This document shows, piece after piece, positions 1 to 11,426 of a stretch of DNA of 64,000 bases. Every line of letters begins with the position of its first letter. Within the stretch, counting starts at the first letter, position 1. Below the pieces are notes generated by a model. The model saw only the letters and a program-made list of their open reading frames with translations. It was not told the DNA's origin and made no database searches. Both the position numbers and the translations under genes were made by a program. Origin of the DNA: Diploscapter coronatus (lineage: Eukaryota > Nematoda > Chromadorea > Rhabditida > Rhabditidae); contig OZ038422.1 in the NCBI GenBank assembly GCA_964036155.1, forward strand, positions 18,623,201 through 18,687,200, given 5' to 3'.

Positions 1-31
1 GAATTGTTTTGGCAAAGTTTATTTCCTTCAG

Positions 32-1085
32 GAAGCAGAAATCGACTCGATAGTCATAACGCATTGGCACAACGACCACGTTGGCGGCATTCCTGCAGTC
101 GTCAAGGAGATTGTCGGAAAAAAGGTTGAAAGAAAGTCGCATTTTTCCCTCCCATTCAAACGAGAATTTCAGATTCCGGTCTATAAAGTTCGACGAGATC
201 ACGCAGAAGAAGATCCGAGCCAATTCGAGTATGTGCAGGACGGGCACGTGCTCAAGGTTGAGGGGGCCACTTTGAGGTTTATCTTTTTTTTTCGAAATAT
301 CCTCACTTTTGCATATTTTGGATAATTAGATTTTTTACGTTTAACTTGATTGCTTTCCAACATAGTTTCTTTCAGATTCGTATTCACCCCCGGTCACACA
401 GTCGACCATGCTGCATTGTGGCTTGAGGAAGAGCAGACATTGTTTAGGTAAATCATCGTTTTTGGGAAAGTAATTTAGAATATATTCAGTGGAGACTGTA
501 TTCTCGGAGAAGGGACGACTATATTCGAATGTCTGCATGACTACATGAAGTCGCTGCAGGTCATCAGAGACATGAAGCCGAAAAGGATCTACCCTGGTGA
601 GCATGGGGTTAAAAATTATAATATTTTCTTTTATTTTCGGAATCGTAATTCAAAATTTAAATATTCTTTGCTTTCATCGAGAAATCTTTTCCAATTTTCC
701 GTATGATTATCTCATATAAACTTTAAAACATACTATTTCTGACCGAAAGCAGAACAAGAAAACAGTTAATTTAGGTCATGGACCTGTGATTGAAGAAGTC
801 GAAAAGAAGATCGAGGAATACGTGGAGCACCGAATGAAGCGAGAGAGGGAGATTGTGGCTGTGTTGAAAGAGGCTGGCGAGATGACCAGCATGGACATCA
901 CCAACAAGGTCTATGCGGTATGTTACTTCATGTTTATGAAGAGACGAGAATAAGAAATACAGGAAGCTCCTTGGTCTGTACGACTAGCCGCTCTGAATAA
1001 TGTCAAATTGCATCTGAATAAGCTGATCAAAGATGGAAGGGTGGACAAGATCGGATTCGAGATGTACAAGTATCTGAAGGATTGA
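32..1085 (+). CDS. LACTB2: LACTB2-type metallo-beta-lactamase endoribonuclease, 5' partial
   Basis: The 3' exons of a metallo-beta-lactamase-fold protein of the LACTB2 family, which in animals is a mitochondrial single-stranded-RNA endonuclease. The first visible exon (from base 32, after a TTCAG acceptor) carries the zinc motif [10 protein letters not shown]. Later exons give [33 protein letters not shown] and GHGPVIEE, the expected order of metal ligands. The C-terminal part ([14 protein letters not shown]...[12 protein letters not shown], then TGA at 1083-1085) matches the winged-helix tail of LACTB2. Introns are small: about 128-172, then a break near 274-376, then 450-492, 598-774 and 919-962. 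The N-terminus lies outside the window. It converges with the neprilysin gene on the other strand, 611 bp away. No broken residue seen. The family call is firm; the mitochondrial location is from family knowledge only. Confidence 0.93.
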
Positions 1086-1696
1086 TTTCTAATTTATGGC
1101 AAAATCGATATTCATTTTAAAAATTCCTTCTTTTTAGTGAAGGTTTGCTATTCAAACAGTTGCTGAAACATATATTTTAGTGATGAAAAGTGTTCATCAG
1201 CGTTGGGCGGAAAGTGGATTTTCAGATTTCGAAAACCGAAAACGGAATTTCCGTCCAACACTGGTGCTCATTTAATTATCGAAAAAGGCTCATTTTAAGT
1301 TAATGATAAAGAACATCTCTAAAAATCTATCAAACAAAGAACTTGGTTTCAGCCAAAATTCTCAAAATATTGTGATCTTAAACATGACACGTTTGTGTCT
1401 TTAGATGTATACTGATTAGTGCCTTAACATTTGCGATGTTCGAACTTAATTCTGAAAAAGGGGACTACTTTGTACCTACTTCTGAATGAAAAATTTATAG
1501 TTAGGTAAGCCTTTCTTCAGATTTAATTTCCAGCATCTTTACTCTAAATTAAACGTCACCGATAAATTGAGAAATAAGATATTTATTCAGAACAGGAGGG
1601 AAAACAACATAATAACAAGTCTAATAATGCTGCAATTAGGTAAAACGTGTGTCAGCTTTCAAATGACATTAACATAAAATGAGAAGCCCTGAGATC
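1086..1696. other. Convergent intergenic region
   Basis: AT-rich spacer between the converging 3' ends of the LACTB2-type and neprilysin-type genes. Apart from the 66-bp hAT-like element at 1198-1263 I see no gene in it. Confidence 0.6.
1198..1263. mobile_element. hAT-like MITE, 66 bp (copy 1)
   Basis: Begins CAGCGTTGGGCGGAAA and ends TTTCCGTCCAACACTG, so about 16 bp of imperfect terminal inverted repeat. It is flanked by GTGTTCAT (1190-1197) and GTGCTCAT (1264-1271), an 8-bp target duplication with one mismatch. A second copy lies at 49437-49503 with a perfect duplication. The 8-bp duplication and CAG termini are typical of hAT elements. Confidence 0.88.
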
Positions 1697-4600
1697 TCAA
1701 TATCCAACCCACACTTTGCAACGATCCGATCCATTCGGGAACATTGCATCGCCTCTGCGGCAATTGAAATCTTGACCGAATGCGGGAATGTCTTGCATCA
1801 CTTGGTTAGTACGACAGCTTGCTGGTGCATGCGGATTTGTTAGCATCTAAATATGATACGCTAAGATTTTGCATATAACAACCATCTATTGACACTAAAA
1901 TAATGAAAAAGTGCAAAAATTCATATCGCTTGTATGAACTAAAACTTATTTTTAACTTGCCTGGTTGACTAAACTTTCTGTTGTTTGTTTCATGCACCAC
2001 GAATATCCGTATGTCATCCAGAACACCTGATTAGGAGTGTAATTGTCTAATCCAGGCAGTCTAAAACGCTGCTAAATTTCCATTGACAAATCCATTTTAT
2101 CAACCTATCCTCTTCTTGTCCACCATTATATCTTTGAATGTACTTCCTATAGGCTCGGTATGCTGCTTGTTGACCACCCTAAAATATTTTATCACACCTC
2201 TCAGAAAGCGACCGATTCTCACCAAGTCCGCGATATTTTCGCCTTGAGTTGTAGCACCGTTTGCGCAGTGGACTTGAATATTTTAAAAGTTAAGTAAGAG
2301 CTATTTCACAGTCTTACCATTTCCAGTCTTAACTGGGCAGCATTGTGTGTTAAATTGCGTAACGACACATTGTGCCATGTCGATGAAGCCTAAAATGGGT
2401 GGTTAAAATAATTTGAGCCGCTATTTTTCCTCTTTACCGTCGTTTGACGAATCATCCATCCAACCACATTTGAACGTCGAATCACAGTCCAGTAATGTTC
2501 CATCTGGACCAAATTGTACGCCTTAAAATGATTTATCTCTAGGTTTTCACGATAGAAAGCTTATCTCGTCGTCGTAGCCGTGGGTTAGCTCGTGACCGCC
2601 TGAAAGTTTCAGAAATTTCATACTGTTGTTTGCAACCCATAGGAAGCAAGCGAGTTAACTTTGGTTGGAGAGCGCAAACGGGTCCATGAGAACCATATTT
2701 CACTATTATTCTTTTTTGCCCAGGAATAATGTATTCTGGTGTAATTAAGACTTTCGATAAGAAAAAAATAAAACAAACATTTACCGGAAAAAATCACGAT
2801 TTTTGGACTCTCAAATGAACACGTTTTCGCAAACTTCAAACTGCCTGCTACAGGCTTTTGCAGGGAAAAATTATGGTACAGTGCAATTTCATAGGGTCTA
2901 TTATCGATCTAGATTGGGGCTTTTTATGCCTTCGCAGTCTGAACATGACTTGCTTCCCATTTTTGGGATTTCTTAGCTACCATTGTTACATGCCGCGCAT
3001 TTGTAGGAGTGAAATTTGCGCTCTATAGACATATTATCGAAACTATGGAAATTAGAATGTTTTTTTTTTGTAAAATCTTACCTGTGCCACCTTGGCCTGC
3101 ATAATTGTATGCCTGTGGATAGTCATAATTATAGTAGGGTGGATTCCATGCCGCATAAGGGAATGTTATAGAATTTCTCTCTGGCTGATACCAAGCGTTG
3201 ACAAGAGCGGGTGAAAGCAAGAAGAATGATCTGTAGTTGATGCTTTCTTCTAGAAAATTGGATTGGTGTTACCTGTCTGCAGGCATCGTGAGAAGTTTCA
3301 TGGCCTCTTGAACTTCGAAAGTTCTCTTCATATTCAGCATGATGTCGTAGAAATATCTGATCGGGTCGTGATTATAAAAGGTGATAATTGCTGTATACTC
3401 CTGAAAGTTATTTCAATTTAATGTTGCATTGTTAGCTTGGAACGATTCTACCTTGTTGTAATCATCGACAGCTTTGAAATCTGCGGGATCGCTTGTGAAA
3501 TTACCGAACCAACTTGGCCAGCCATAATTTTTGACAAGATTCTGAGCTGAAATATAGCTTTGATTTTTCTCGAGAAGTTTATTGAAATACATTTCGTGAT
3601 AGCTGCTTGTTTCGATTGATCGTCCATCCAAGTCAATGTGGATTGCATTTCCTGGAAATTGAAGCATGATAGAAAGGTATCCGAAAAAATTGAATTAGTT
3701 AGGTTTGAGTGAAGATCAGTATAATCAAAACTTTTCTTGTTTTTCGGATTATGGCTTGATTAAAACATTCTCGAAAACACATCTCACCAAGAATGATTCG
3801 ATGATGAGATCAGTCTGCTGTTGGACATTTGCCGATACTGTGTTTCTGGCATCTCCTCTCGATTTCACATAGACATATCCGGGTCCGTACGGCATGTAGG
3901 CCATGATGATGTCGAAACAGAACACTTCTGGTCCGTCATTATCCAGCATTCGATTGTAACGGCGGCCAACTCTGAATGAAAAATGCTAGAAAAATTGGGC
4001 GTTGATTATGAATCGTGATATTTGAACCCGAGAACTTAGCAACTCTACACGAAATTATTAGGCCGATCTGGTGTCTGTCACACTCTGAAGGAAATAATTT
4101 TCAGACCGATCGATCAACCAATGTGGTGTTTTAAACTCTGATCAATTCTTTATCCAGGTTTTCCAGAGTAAAACAGACTGAATCCAGACGGATTCGATAC
4201 TCATTGAAGTCTTTATTTAGTCTGTTTCTATTCTGTATCAATCGTCTGTTTACAGACTTGAATGGAATCAAAAAGTGATTAACTCTTTATTCAGTCAAGA
4301 TAAAGGTCTGATCGCTGTGGGTGATTAATCTGTCGGAGAATTTTACTCGACAATGCCACAAACACCTTGTCGGCCTAAAGTTTTGTGCAGAGGAAATAAT
4401 GTCCTGAAATCTTTGGAGCAGGTGTATGCAAAGTAAACACATGACATTAGAATTAAGATGATATTTGTCGAGCAAACTACATAATTTATTCCATTTTCTT
4501 TCTAACCTTCTCGATCCTCGTCCAGCTCGAAGCACATGCGGGACGTAATCGTACTCCCTGATGATTCTGCTCATTTCTGAGGAACCAATGAAGTCACCGT

Positions 4601-7503
4601 CATCCTTTAAAAATAAATAAATTCCTCTTATTTTTTCTTCAGAAACTTACGAATAGCAAATTGACGATGATATAGTTGGCGATAACGTTAGGATCGACGA
4701 GATTTCCGGTTATGATTGAGCTGAGCCATGAGAAGTAGGGAGGCTGACTGATTACGAACTGAAACAATCATAAATTACGAATCTTGAATTAAAATGCATG
4801 AAATTCAAACATTATAATTTTGGTAGGCATTTTTATCAGCAACTCCGTTGAATAGTTGTGCAAGATACTGATTCCAGTCGATTCCTCCATAAGCGCTGTT
4901 CAGTCCGTCCAAATTGTAGGGATTGTATTGCTGAATGTAGTTTCGAAGCAGATCATCCGACCAAGAAGCCATCGCAATTTGAACTTCGAAGTCGACTACT
5001 CCGGTGGCTGCCTGAAAATTGCATAAAATAAAACTATTCCGACTTTGACTTGATAAAATGCTCTGCATTTTTCCAATTTTGTACAACTTTATAAACGAAT
5101 AACCTTTGTGATATCACCAGGGTCAACAGGCTTGTTTACAGCCTGTGCAAAGGCAGTCATCATTTCTGCAATGCCTGCCACTCTCTTCTTCAACTGATCA
5201 TAGAACTGAGGTTTGATGTAGAAATCCAAAGGCATCGGGAGTGTCGGCTAAAATTCATGATGAAATTTAAAGGAATGAATTAAAGACCTGTGAAATGTAG
5301 AGAGCATTTTGAGAAACATTTTTGTAATCGACAGTCGCCCACGAGAACATCAGATTTGGTACAGCATTATTCTGCTCGATTGCTCCTAGAACAAAATTCT
5401 GGCTATTTTTAGTAAAATGAAAGTTTACCCGCTGCATTGAATAAATTAGTTCCGTTCTTTAACTCGCCTCCAAGGAACGGTGCATCACCAAATCTAAAAG
5501 CAACTTTCTTCATTAATATCCTGCTGATGGTGATAATATTTACAGGTCTTTAATTTTGCTATACACATCAGCACTTCTATCAAATCCAGCAGCACTATTG
5601 TAGTACTTCGAGCAAGCGTCCCATGCCTGAAATATAATTCAGAAAATTCTAAAATGATTTCTATTATTTATCGGAAAGTTTTATCAGTTATAAAAATCAC
5701 TTTTAGCCCTATTCTATTGCTTTCATCATGATATGAATGATAAGTGCTCCCATACTTTGAAACCCAATCTTTTTCCTGGGTGAATATACTCATTCAAGAT
5801 TACAATTTTGGATTTATCATCAGGTAATTTTTTCGGGAAAATTAGACAGAACCATAAACTATCAACCAATTTCAATTAATCGGCTTTCTACGATACTTCT
5901 CACTAATCGCCTAATTGATCATTTTTAGTCTCATAATTTCTCAATTTTCTTTATCAGACAATAGAACCGCTAAACTAATGATAATCTCAAATTTGTGTGT
6001 TCGAGTAGATTAAAAATACAGCATAAGAGTACAAATTTAAATTTGTGCACTATTTAAAATCCCCTTTGAAAAGAATTTTGTAAAAACAGAGTTGGAAGTT
6101 GTATTTGATCCAATTGGCACAAGCCCCAATCAAAGAAAAGAAACCAGAATTTCGTCGCAAAAAGGTCGGATTTTTGAGATTTTTAAAAGTCGAAAAGGGT
6201 CGCACGAGCCGGTTTCAAATAAAATCTCCGCTCGTCGCTCTTTGGGCGACGAGCTAATGGCATTTACGATATGATAGCACACGCATTATTGAAATGAGAC
6301 AGCACGATTAAAAAAAGATGGTACGTTTTCTAGTGAAGAACTCAGTAATTTGATAACGCCATATTTAGGAAAGAAAATTCTGTTCGTGCCGTTAACGTTT
6401 GTTTTCTATTCAAAATTGACGAAATAACTAACCGCTTTAGTTATTCTTTCAGTTGCAGATATAGTGGTGTCGTTCACATTTACATTCTTTAGGGCTAAAA
6501 TTAACAGAATTAAGATTATAAAATTCACTAAACAAACCATCTCCAGTTTGGGTGTTGACAATTATTTGACTCTGGAGGTATGTTCCAAGTCGCGTTTGGC
6601 CGTTAGTCAGGTTCGTATTTTTTAGGTACTAAAATTTAGAGATGCTAGGTTAATTATGGGTAACTTGAATATTTTACCGTGTTGCAAGTGAATGCATAAA
6701 AGTCGATGCACGGACTAGTTGTTTCATCCAACCCACTTAGCAGAAATGCAGCGGCATCCTTAAATGATGATATTCGTTCAAAGTCGAATTTTTCATTAAC
6801 TTGATGAATAACACTTTTAGATGTTATCCTGAATATTGTCAATAAAAATGTCGATTATTTTTCCTAATTCAGGCGAATATTTTAATTTACAAGTTGAGAT
6901 TTTAGTCAAATTTAAAGTGAAAATTAATTAGGATTTAGTTCTCAAGAAATTTCATCAGAAAGTTGAAAATTTGTATGTTCTTACTCGGTATGCAGACGAA
7001 TTGCTGACAGGACTCGGCATTGGACAGTTATTCTCATTTGGATTGAACGTGGATGGAGGAGCTGTAACTGGAGGAGTTGGGGATGTTTGGAGTGAGGATT
7101 GTGGCGGTGCTACTGTCGTCGACACAATGTCTATCATATGCGAGGTCGGAGGCAAGGTCTAAATGCTCAAAGTTCAAGTGATTCGCTCAAATATCGAAAA
7201 TAATTGGGAAAATAGGATGATTTTTTTTAATAATTGGAAAACCTTCATGATTTTTGGGGGAATAATACCGAGATTTGTGTGGTAAGTGAATTAGCTGGCG
7301 TTGTATTTGTATCAGCAGGGGCTGTAGTTACCGGGTAGTTGTTGTTGCTGTTGACTTTCGTTAGAATGACGATATTGAGGACGAGAGATGCGATGGCCAC
7401 TGTTAGTGAAAACACGACTACGGCTGAAATTTCCCAAATGTGCAAGGATATTCGACTTATACTAACCAATCGTAGCGATGCTGACGACTCCTCCCGAAGC
7501 CAT
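1697..7503 (-). CDS. Neprilysin-like M13 zinc metallopeptidase (type II membrane protein)
   Basis: A membrane-anchored M13 ectoenzyme that should cleave extracellular peptides. The start MASGGVVSIATI is at 7503-7501; a 43-nt intron leads to a hydrophobic anchor (AVVVFSLTVAIASLVLNIVI), then a Ser/Thr/Pro-rich stalk. The M13 domain begins with DAAAFLLSGLDETTSPCIDF (near 6760). Further exons give IRYFYDIMLNMKRTF, then NAWYQPERNSITFP (near 3190), the catalytic GGHELTHGYDDE (about 2555-2600; two His ligands plus Glu) and GENIADLGG (about 2215-2260; third zinc ligand). The C-terminus reads AFGQDFNCRRGDAMFP...RCKVWVGY, then stop at 1697-1699. All diagnostic motifs are intact and about 20 exons join in phase, so it looks functional. 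A 0.8-kb intron (5640-6420) and one of about 0.5 kb (2600-3075) hold repeats. The upstream same-strand gene encodes a small secreted peptide. It could equally be an ECE-like member of M13. Confidence 0.93.
2640..3060. repeat. Dispersed repeat inside a neprilysin intron
   Basis: Contains AAATGAACACGTTTTCGCAAA (2813-2833), with related segments at about 35290-35480 (CAAAATGAACACATTTTCGC) and 44270-44400. The part with TTATCGATCTAGATTGGGG (about 2900) resembles TTATCTTCGATCTAAGTAGG near 44467. At least three degenerate copies therefore exist in this window. I could not define the termini. Confidence 0.55.
6230..6254. repeat. Perfect hairpin, 9-bp stem, 7-nt loop
   Basis: GCTCGTCGC - TCTTTGG - GCGACGAGC, within the 0.8-kb intron of the neprilysin gene. 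The stem is GC-rich against an AT-rich background. No function is assigned. Confidence 0.7.
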
Positions 7504-7870
7504 TTTCAGCTAGCCTCGTCTGCTCTTCTCCAAGGACCGAGTCTGCCAATGGCTTGTAATTGGCAGTTGGCTATTTTATCTATTATCAGTGCCTTTTCTT
7601 CCACTCCCTTAAACTAGCTTTTACCCCTTTAATTCTCATCATTTTATTTTCATTCCTTGCAGTTTCTTATCAGCGAACTTCTGTTTTAATTAATAGCTAA
7701 TGTTTCATTTCGTAATTACTCTTTGACTACTTTTAATTATTCATGCAATCTTTCTCTATTTTATCAATGCGAAGAAAAGTCGAGGAAGTGCAACCGATTC
7801 TAAGAACGTTTATTAATCCTGTCAGGAATCTCGAATCTGTGCAAAGAGAGATGGAAATGGGTTCGTTGGA

Positions 7871-9514
7871 TCAGGGCTCGTGCTGTCGAAATAGGTGCAT
7901 GAAGTTGAACGTGGGCTTCTTGAGGACTCGATTGAGTGCGTACAGTCGCTGGGCTCGTTGATGTCGTTGCATGAGCAGATCGGGCGAGAGGGGCAAAGGT
8001 CGGCTGTCTCCCAGGGATGGCAACGCGCTTTCTGAAACAGCATTGATAAGGATCAGACAATGATGCACTTTAAATAATATATCAGAAACAATTTTAAAGT
8101 GTTGACTTGTTTCATAGTCAGGAAGTGGACTTTGCTAAATGCTTTTTCCTATGAATTGTCTAATTATGGGTTGGAAATTCAAGAGAATTCTTATTCCAAG
8201 TGGTCTTCGCATCGAATTTTATAATTCACTGTTAAAATCTAAACTATTTAGGTTGCATATATCAGTAATTCGGAAAATCATTAAAAGATATTGTTGTTGA
8301 TTGGAGAGTCGATATTCATGCAGCAAGCAATTAGAAATCGAATTTGTAGAGAAATAGTGAGCCTCGTAGAAGAGATAAGACGAATAGCGTAATTTGTGAA
8401 TATCAACTTTCTCTTCAATCAATTATATCTTGCGTCATGCAAAACAATTCAATAAATTTTTAGCATTTTATCGCAATTTCGATAAAACTTTATAACTTCT
8501 TTTTATGTCATTTAACTTTATAACTTCTCTATGTAATTTAATTTTATAGCGCTCCTTATCACTAACTTATGAGGCTATTTTTACAATAAATTTATCATTA
8601 ACTAAAGAATAGACACCACCCTTCCTAAATTCCAACGGTTTCAAAAATGTTCATTTTTGATAACTCAAGTAGATACTCTCCATTATCTACGAGATGAACG
8701 TTGCCTCTTTCTCTGTGCTCTAACGTCAGCGCGAAGCCTCTTCTCTTTGTCCGTCCGCGTTCTCTTCTTTTCTCAAACTATTTTCACTCGCGGTTCGCAC
8801 CAGCGTCTCTACCCTCTCCGCTAGGCAACGTTCATCTCATAAGTAATATAGTTCGTAGTAACTCGGTATAGTATGTTAAGTTCCAGAACGGTAAGCTTTC
8901 CACGTGCATAAATTTAGAGCTTTTAAATTGAATAATGGAAGTTTCTTGAGTTAGAATATACAAAATTTGCTCGAAAATGTTTTAATTTTGGAATCACAAC
9001 AGCAGAATATAGTAATCTAGTAAAGTGATCATTTTTAAGGAAGACGGTCGTCAGGGACCTCTTGCGACTTATTCCTAGTATATTTTCTCACAAGCTTCCA
9101 TCTCTAAATGCCATAAATCATAATTGCTATCTCGTGTTTGTGATCTACTCTATACTTACTTTTGTTTGAGGAACTTGCTCACTAGGTCTGAAAGTAGCCC
9201 TTTCAACTTATTTCGAACTATCTCTTTCTAAATTTACGATGAAAGATTCCGTCTCAATATGAGTGTTAAAGCTTGCTATTTTGCCTTTTTCAAGACACTA
9301 AAATTTATACCAAACAGGTGTGCGGAATTCTGATCCCGATTCCGAATTTTCCAAATTTAAATTCCGCACACCCCTGATACCAAAGAATATCCATTCGTCA
9401 ATGGTAAATTGACTTACCATATGCATGTAGCCGAAACTGCGCAATTGTTTGTGCAATGATCGTGGATATTATACAGAGAAGTGGCAGAAGCCGCGATGTG
9501 CAGCAAGCTCTCAT
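7871..9514 (-). CDS. Small secreted peptide precursor, 85 residues, unrecognised
   Basis: Two coding exons on the minus strand. Exon 1 (9514-9418) starts MRACCTSRLLPLLCIIS and continues TIIAQTIAQFRLHAY, a textbook signal peptide; it ends at a GTAAGTC donor. Exon 2 (8031-7871) follows a CTGTTTCAG acceptor, joins in phase, and reads ESALPSLGDSRPLPLSPDLL, MQRHQRAQRLYALNRVLKK, PTFNFMHLFRQHEP and stop. The mature part is short and basic, with one dibasic KK site before the last 14 residues, so a neuropeptide or hormone precursor is possible. No Gly amidation signal is present and I do not recognise the family. The 1.4-kb intron holds three MITEs and a decayed repeat. It lies 367 bp upstream of the neprilysin-type gene, same strand. 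Evidence for coding is the signal peptide plus matching splice sites and phase; expression is unproven. Confidence 0.6.
8297..8422. mobile_element. Inverted-repeat MITE, about 126 bp (copy 1)
   Basis: Left end TTGATTGGAGAGTCGATATT; right end (reverse complement) TTGATTGAAGAGAAAGTTGA. The interior, including GCAATTAGAAATCGAATTTG, matches the reverse complement of the element at 33587-33713. It lies in the intron of the secreted-peptide gene. Confidence 0.82.
8691..8838. mobile_element. MITE-like element with 16-bp perfect inverted ends
   Basis: GAGATGAACGTTGCCT at 8691-8706 is matched exactly by its reverse complement AGGCAACGTTCATCTC at 8823-8838. The interior is CT-rich on this strand, unlike the AT-rich surroundings. 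No clear target duplication. Intronic to the secreted-peptide gene. Confidence 0.7.
9040..9205 (+). repeat. Decayed partial copy of the 54815-55323 hAT-like element
   Basis: Shares GGTCGTCAGGGACCTCTTGCGACTTA-like sequence with GATCGTCAGAAACCCCTTGC at about 54850, followed by a matching AGGTCTG segment (9184 versus 54914). The ends are missing, so this is an internal remnant. Confidence 0.6.
9315..9376. mobile_element. hAT-like MITE, 62 bp, perfect 8-bp target duplication
   Basis: CAGGTGTGCGGAATT at the left and AATTCCGCACACCCCTG at the right form the terminal inverted repeat. It is flanked on both sides by ATACCAAA (9307-9314 and 9377-9384). It lies about 40 bp from exon 1 of the secreted-peptide gene. 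Confidence 0.9.
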
Positions 9515-11426
9515 CGTGGCACTTTGCTTGGCACTGCCAGTTTACCCTGGAAAAGTTCTTTTTGGAATGGAAAAAGGAGACGATCAGACAACTCATAGAT
9601 CATTGCATCAAGGAATACTTGTAAGGATGTAATTTTCCTTAGATACAGCTATTCTGACTCGAAATTTCATAACGAGTGGGAGGATAGAGCTCAAATAAAT
9701 CTCAAATCTGACTAATTCAATTCGTAACAAATTTAATGATTTACAAAACTTTCTAGTGATCGTGAAACATACATGAAAGATTGTAGTAAAGAGTTTTTGA
9801 TGCTACGCAACAGACATTATATTTTACGAAATATATCGTAATGTGTTGAATAGTAATTGAAATTTCTGAATATGATATTTCTGTGAAGTAAACATGAAAT
9901 TGCAATAGTTTTAAAAAGCAAAATTTCAAAGAATGCATTTCTAACTGTGAGTTAATTGCATGTAGGAGTTCACAAAGGACAGTAAAGGTGTTTTTAATCA
10001 AATTTAGCCATATTAATAATATGAAACTCAAAGTTATTAGCTAGCCAAAAAGACTAAATAATGCATTACGATAAGATCAGGTTGGTATTCAAATTCAAAT
10101 TTACTTATGCAACAACCCAATATCATGTTGTAAATAAGTGTGAGGGAGTTGAAAGAAAAATAAATAAAAATGCGAAAAACAGACGAAAAATGCGTGAAGT
10201 TAAAAGAGTTAAAACCGACTAACAGACTAAAGACGGCCAGCAAAAAGACTGAAGACGAGATGCGTCTAATTAAAATCGCAACTGTCAAATATAAAAAGGC
10301 GGCAAAATGGGATAGGCAAATTGAGTAGATTCGACCAAATGTGGACGAATTGCTCCGACTCTGGACATATTCATCACTCTTTGCGTCATACATTTCAGGA
10401 AAATAAGGGTATTTTAGCGTCATTTGACAATAATTTGAAACGCCATGAAAACAACATCTCATTTTGGAGCGTCAAATTTGACAGTTCATTTCGATTCAGA
10501 TGAAATCATATAATACACTTGATGCACAATTAATTACATACATTCAAAAATGCCTTATTACAATGAAGACAAGCCCTTTCGATTTTTACCCTACTCATGA
10601 AACCTAAAAAAACTTTAATCATATCGGTTTTCTATGTGTGCTATTTAGAACCTATTAGTTAGTTGTTCCGACATGCTTGAAAACTGCTTAAGCTTTTACG
10701 ATGTCAGATATTTTCTTTTCTTGTGAAATTTTTAGTTTTATTTCACTTTTTTTCTGTTCTATCTAAACTTCAATCGATATTTCCTATAACTTTCAAATTT
10801 CGTAATTTGGTTAACTCCACGTCAATGGCTTGTCAGCATTCCCCTTCTGGGAATTGTTCCGAACTACATTCCGAAGACCAATAATGTACCGATATTAGGT
10901 GAATGTTAAGACGCAATTTTTGGAATGAATATCAATCACTTCATTTTTAGGATTATTCTTCATCCTCAATTTTTGCATAATTCTTGTGAGTTGTATTCTC
11001 TGCGCTTCAAAGAACACAATAATACGCAGTCCCGCTAAATTTGTGGAAAAGAAAAGATTACTTTCGAGAATAATTAATCGAAATGGAATAGTTTAGCGAA
11101 ACATTTGCTCTGAAATGCCGAGATTCATATCTGTCCTATTTTTATGGCACTGATGGAACTGATGAATGCAGCGAATCTGATGATCATTCTTTTGTTTTGG
11201 ATTTAAAAATTGAGATTTTGTTATTCTTAATTTTTTTCAGAAACAAGTAAAGGGCGAAGCAATTTATCGTTAATGAAAGGTCTATCTTCGAAAAAAAAAG
11301 TCCAAGAAAAAAGCAGTCTGTTGAAATTCGAATACGTTCTCCTGAAAACGAAAATTGCATTCATTGTTTAACAAAGTGAAATTCATTAGTTGATTTTCTC
11401 CTGCACTCTCCACTACAACCTCTGAA
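9515..11426. other. Divergent intergenic region, mostly noncoding
   Basis: Separates the secreted-peptide gene (-) from the kinase gene (+), so both promoters should be here. It is AT-rich. A 141-codon minus-strand open frame at 10037-10462 lacks splice, family or composition support. The only protein-like stretch is the chemoreceptor-like relic at 10836-11097. Confidence 0.5.
10836..11097 (+). pseudogene. Chemoreceptor-like transmembrane relic
   Basis: Two short exon-like pieces join around a GTGAAT...TTTTTAG intron. They read SIPLLGIVPNYIPKTNNVPI, then LFFILNFCIILVSCILCASK followed by a basic stretch (KKRLLSRIINRN) and TAG. The pattern is a transmembrane helix followed by a positively charged loop, as in nematode Srg-superfamily receptors. 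No start, no other helices and no continuing exons are visible, so I read it as a fragment. The family assignment is tentative. Confidence 0.3.

Noticed and set aside
3413..3667. 84-codon minus-strand frame within the neprilysin gene
   Set aside because: It contains a genuine exon (NLVKNYGWPSWFGNFTSDP) but reads through an intron; the conserved STLTWMDDQSKQAAITK exon is in another frame, joined by a short intron.
10037..10462. 141-codon minus-strand open frame
   Set aside because: Phe/Ser/Ile-rich, no splice partners, no family likeness, and in AT-rich intergenic DNA; probably chance.
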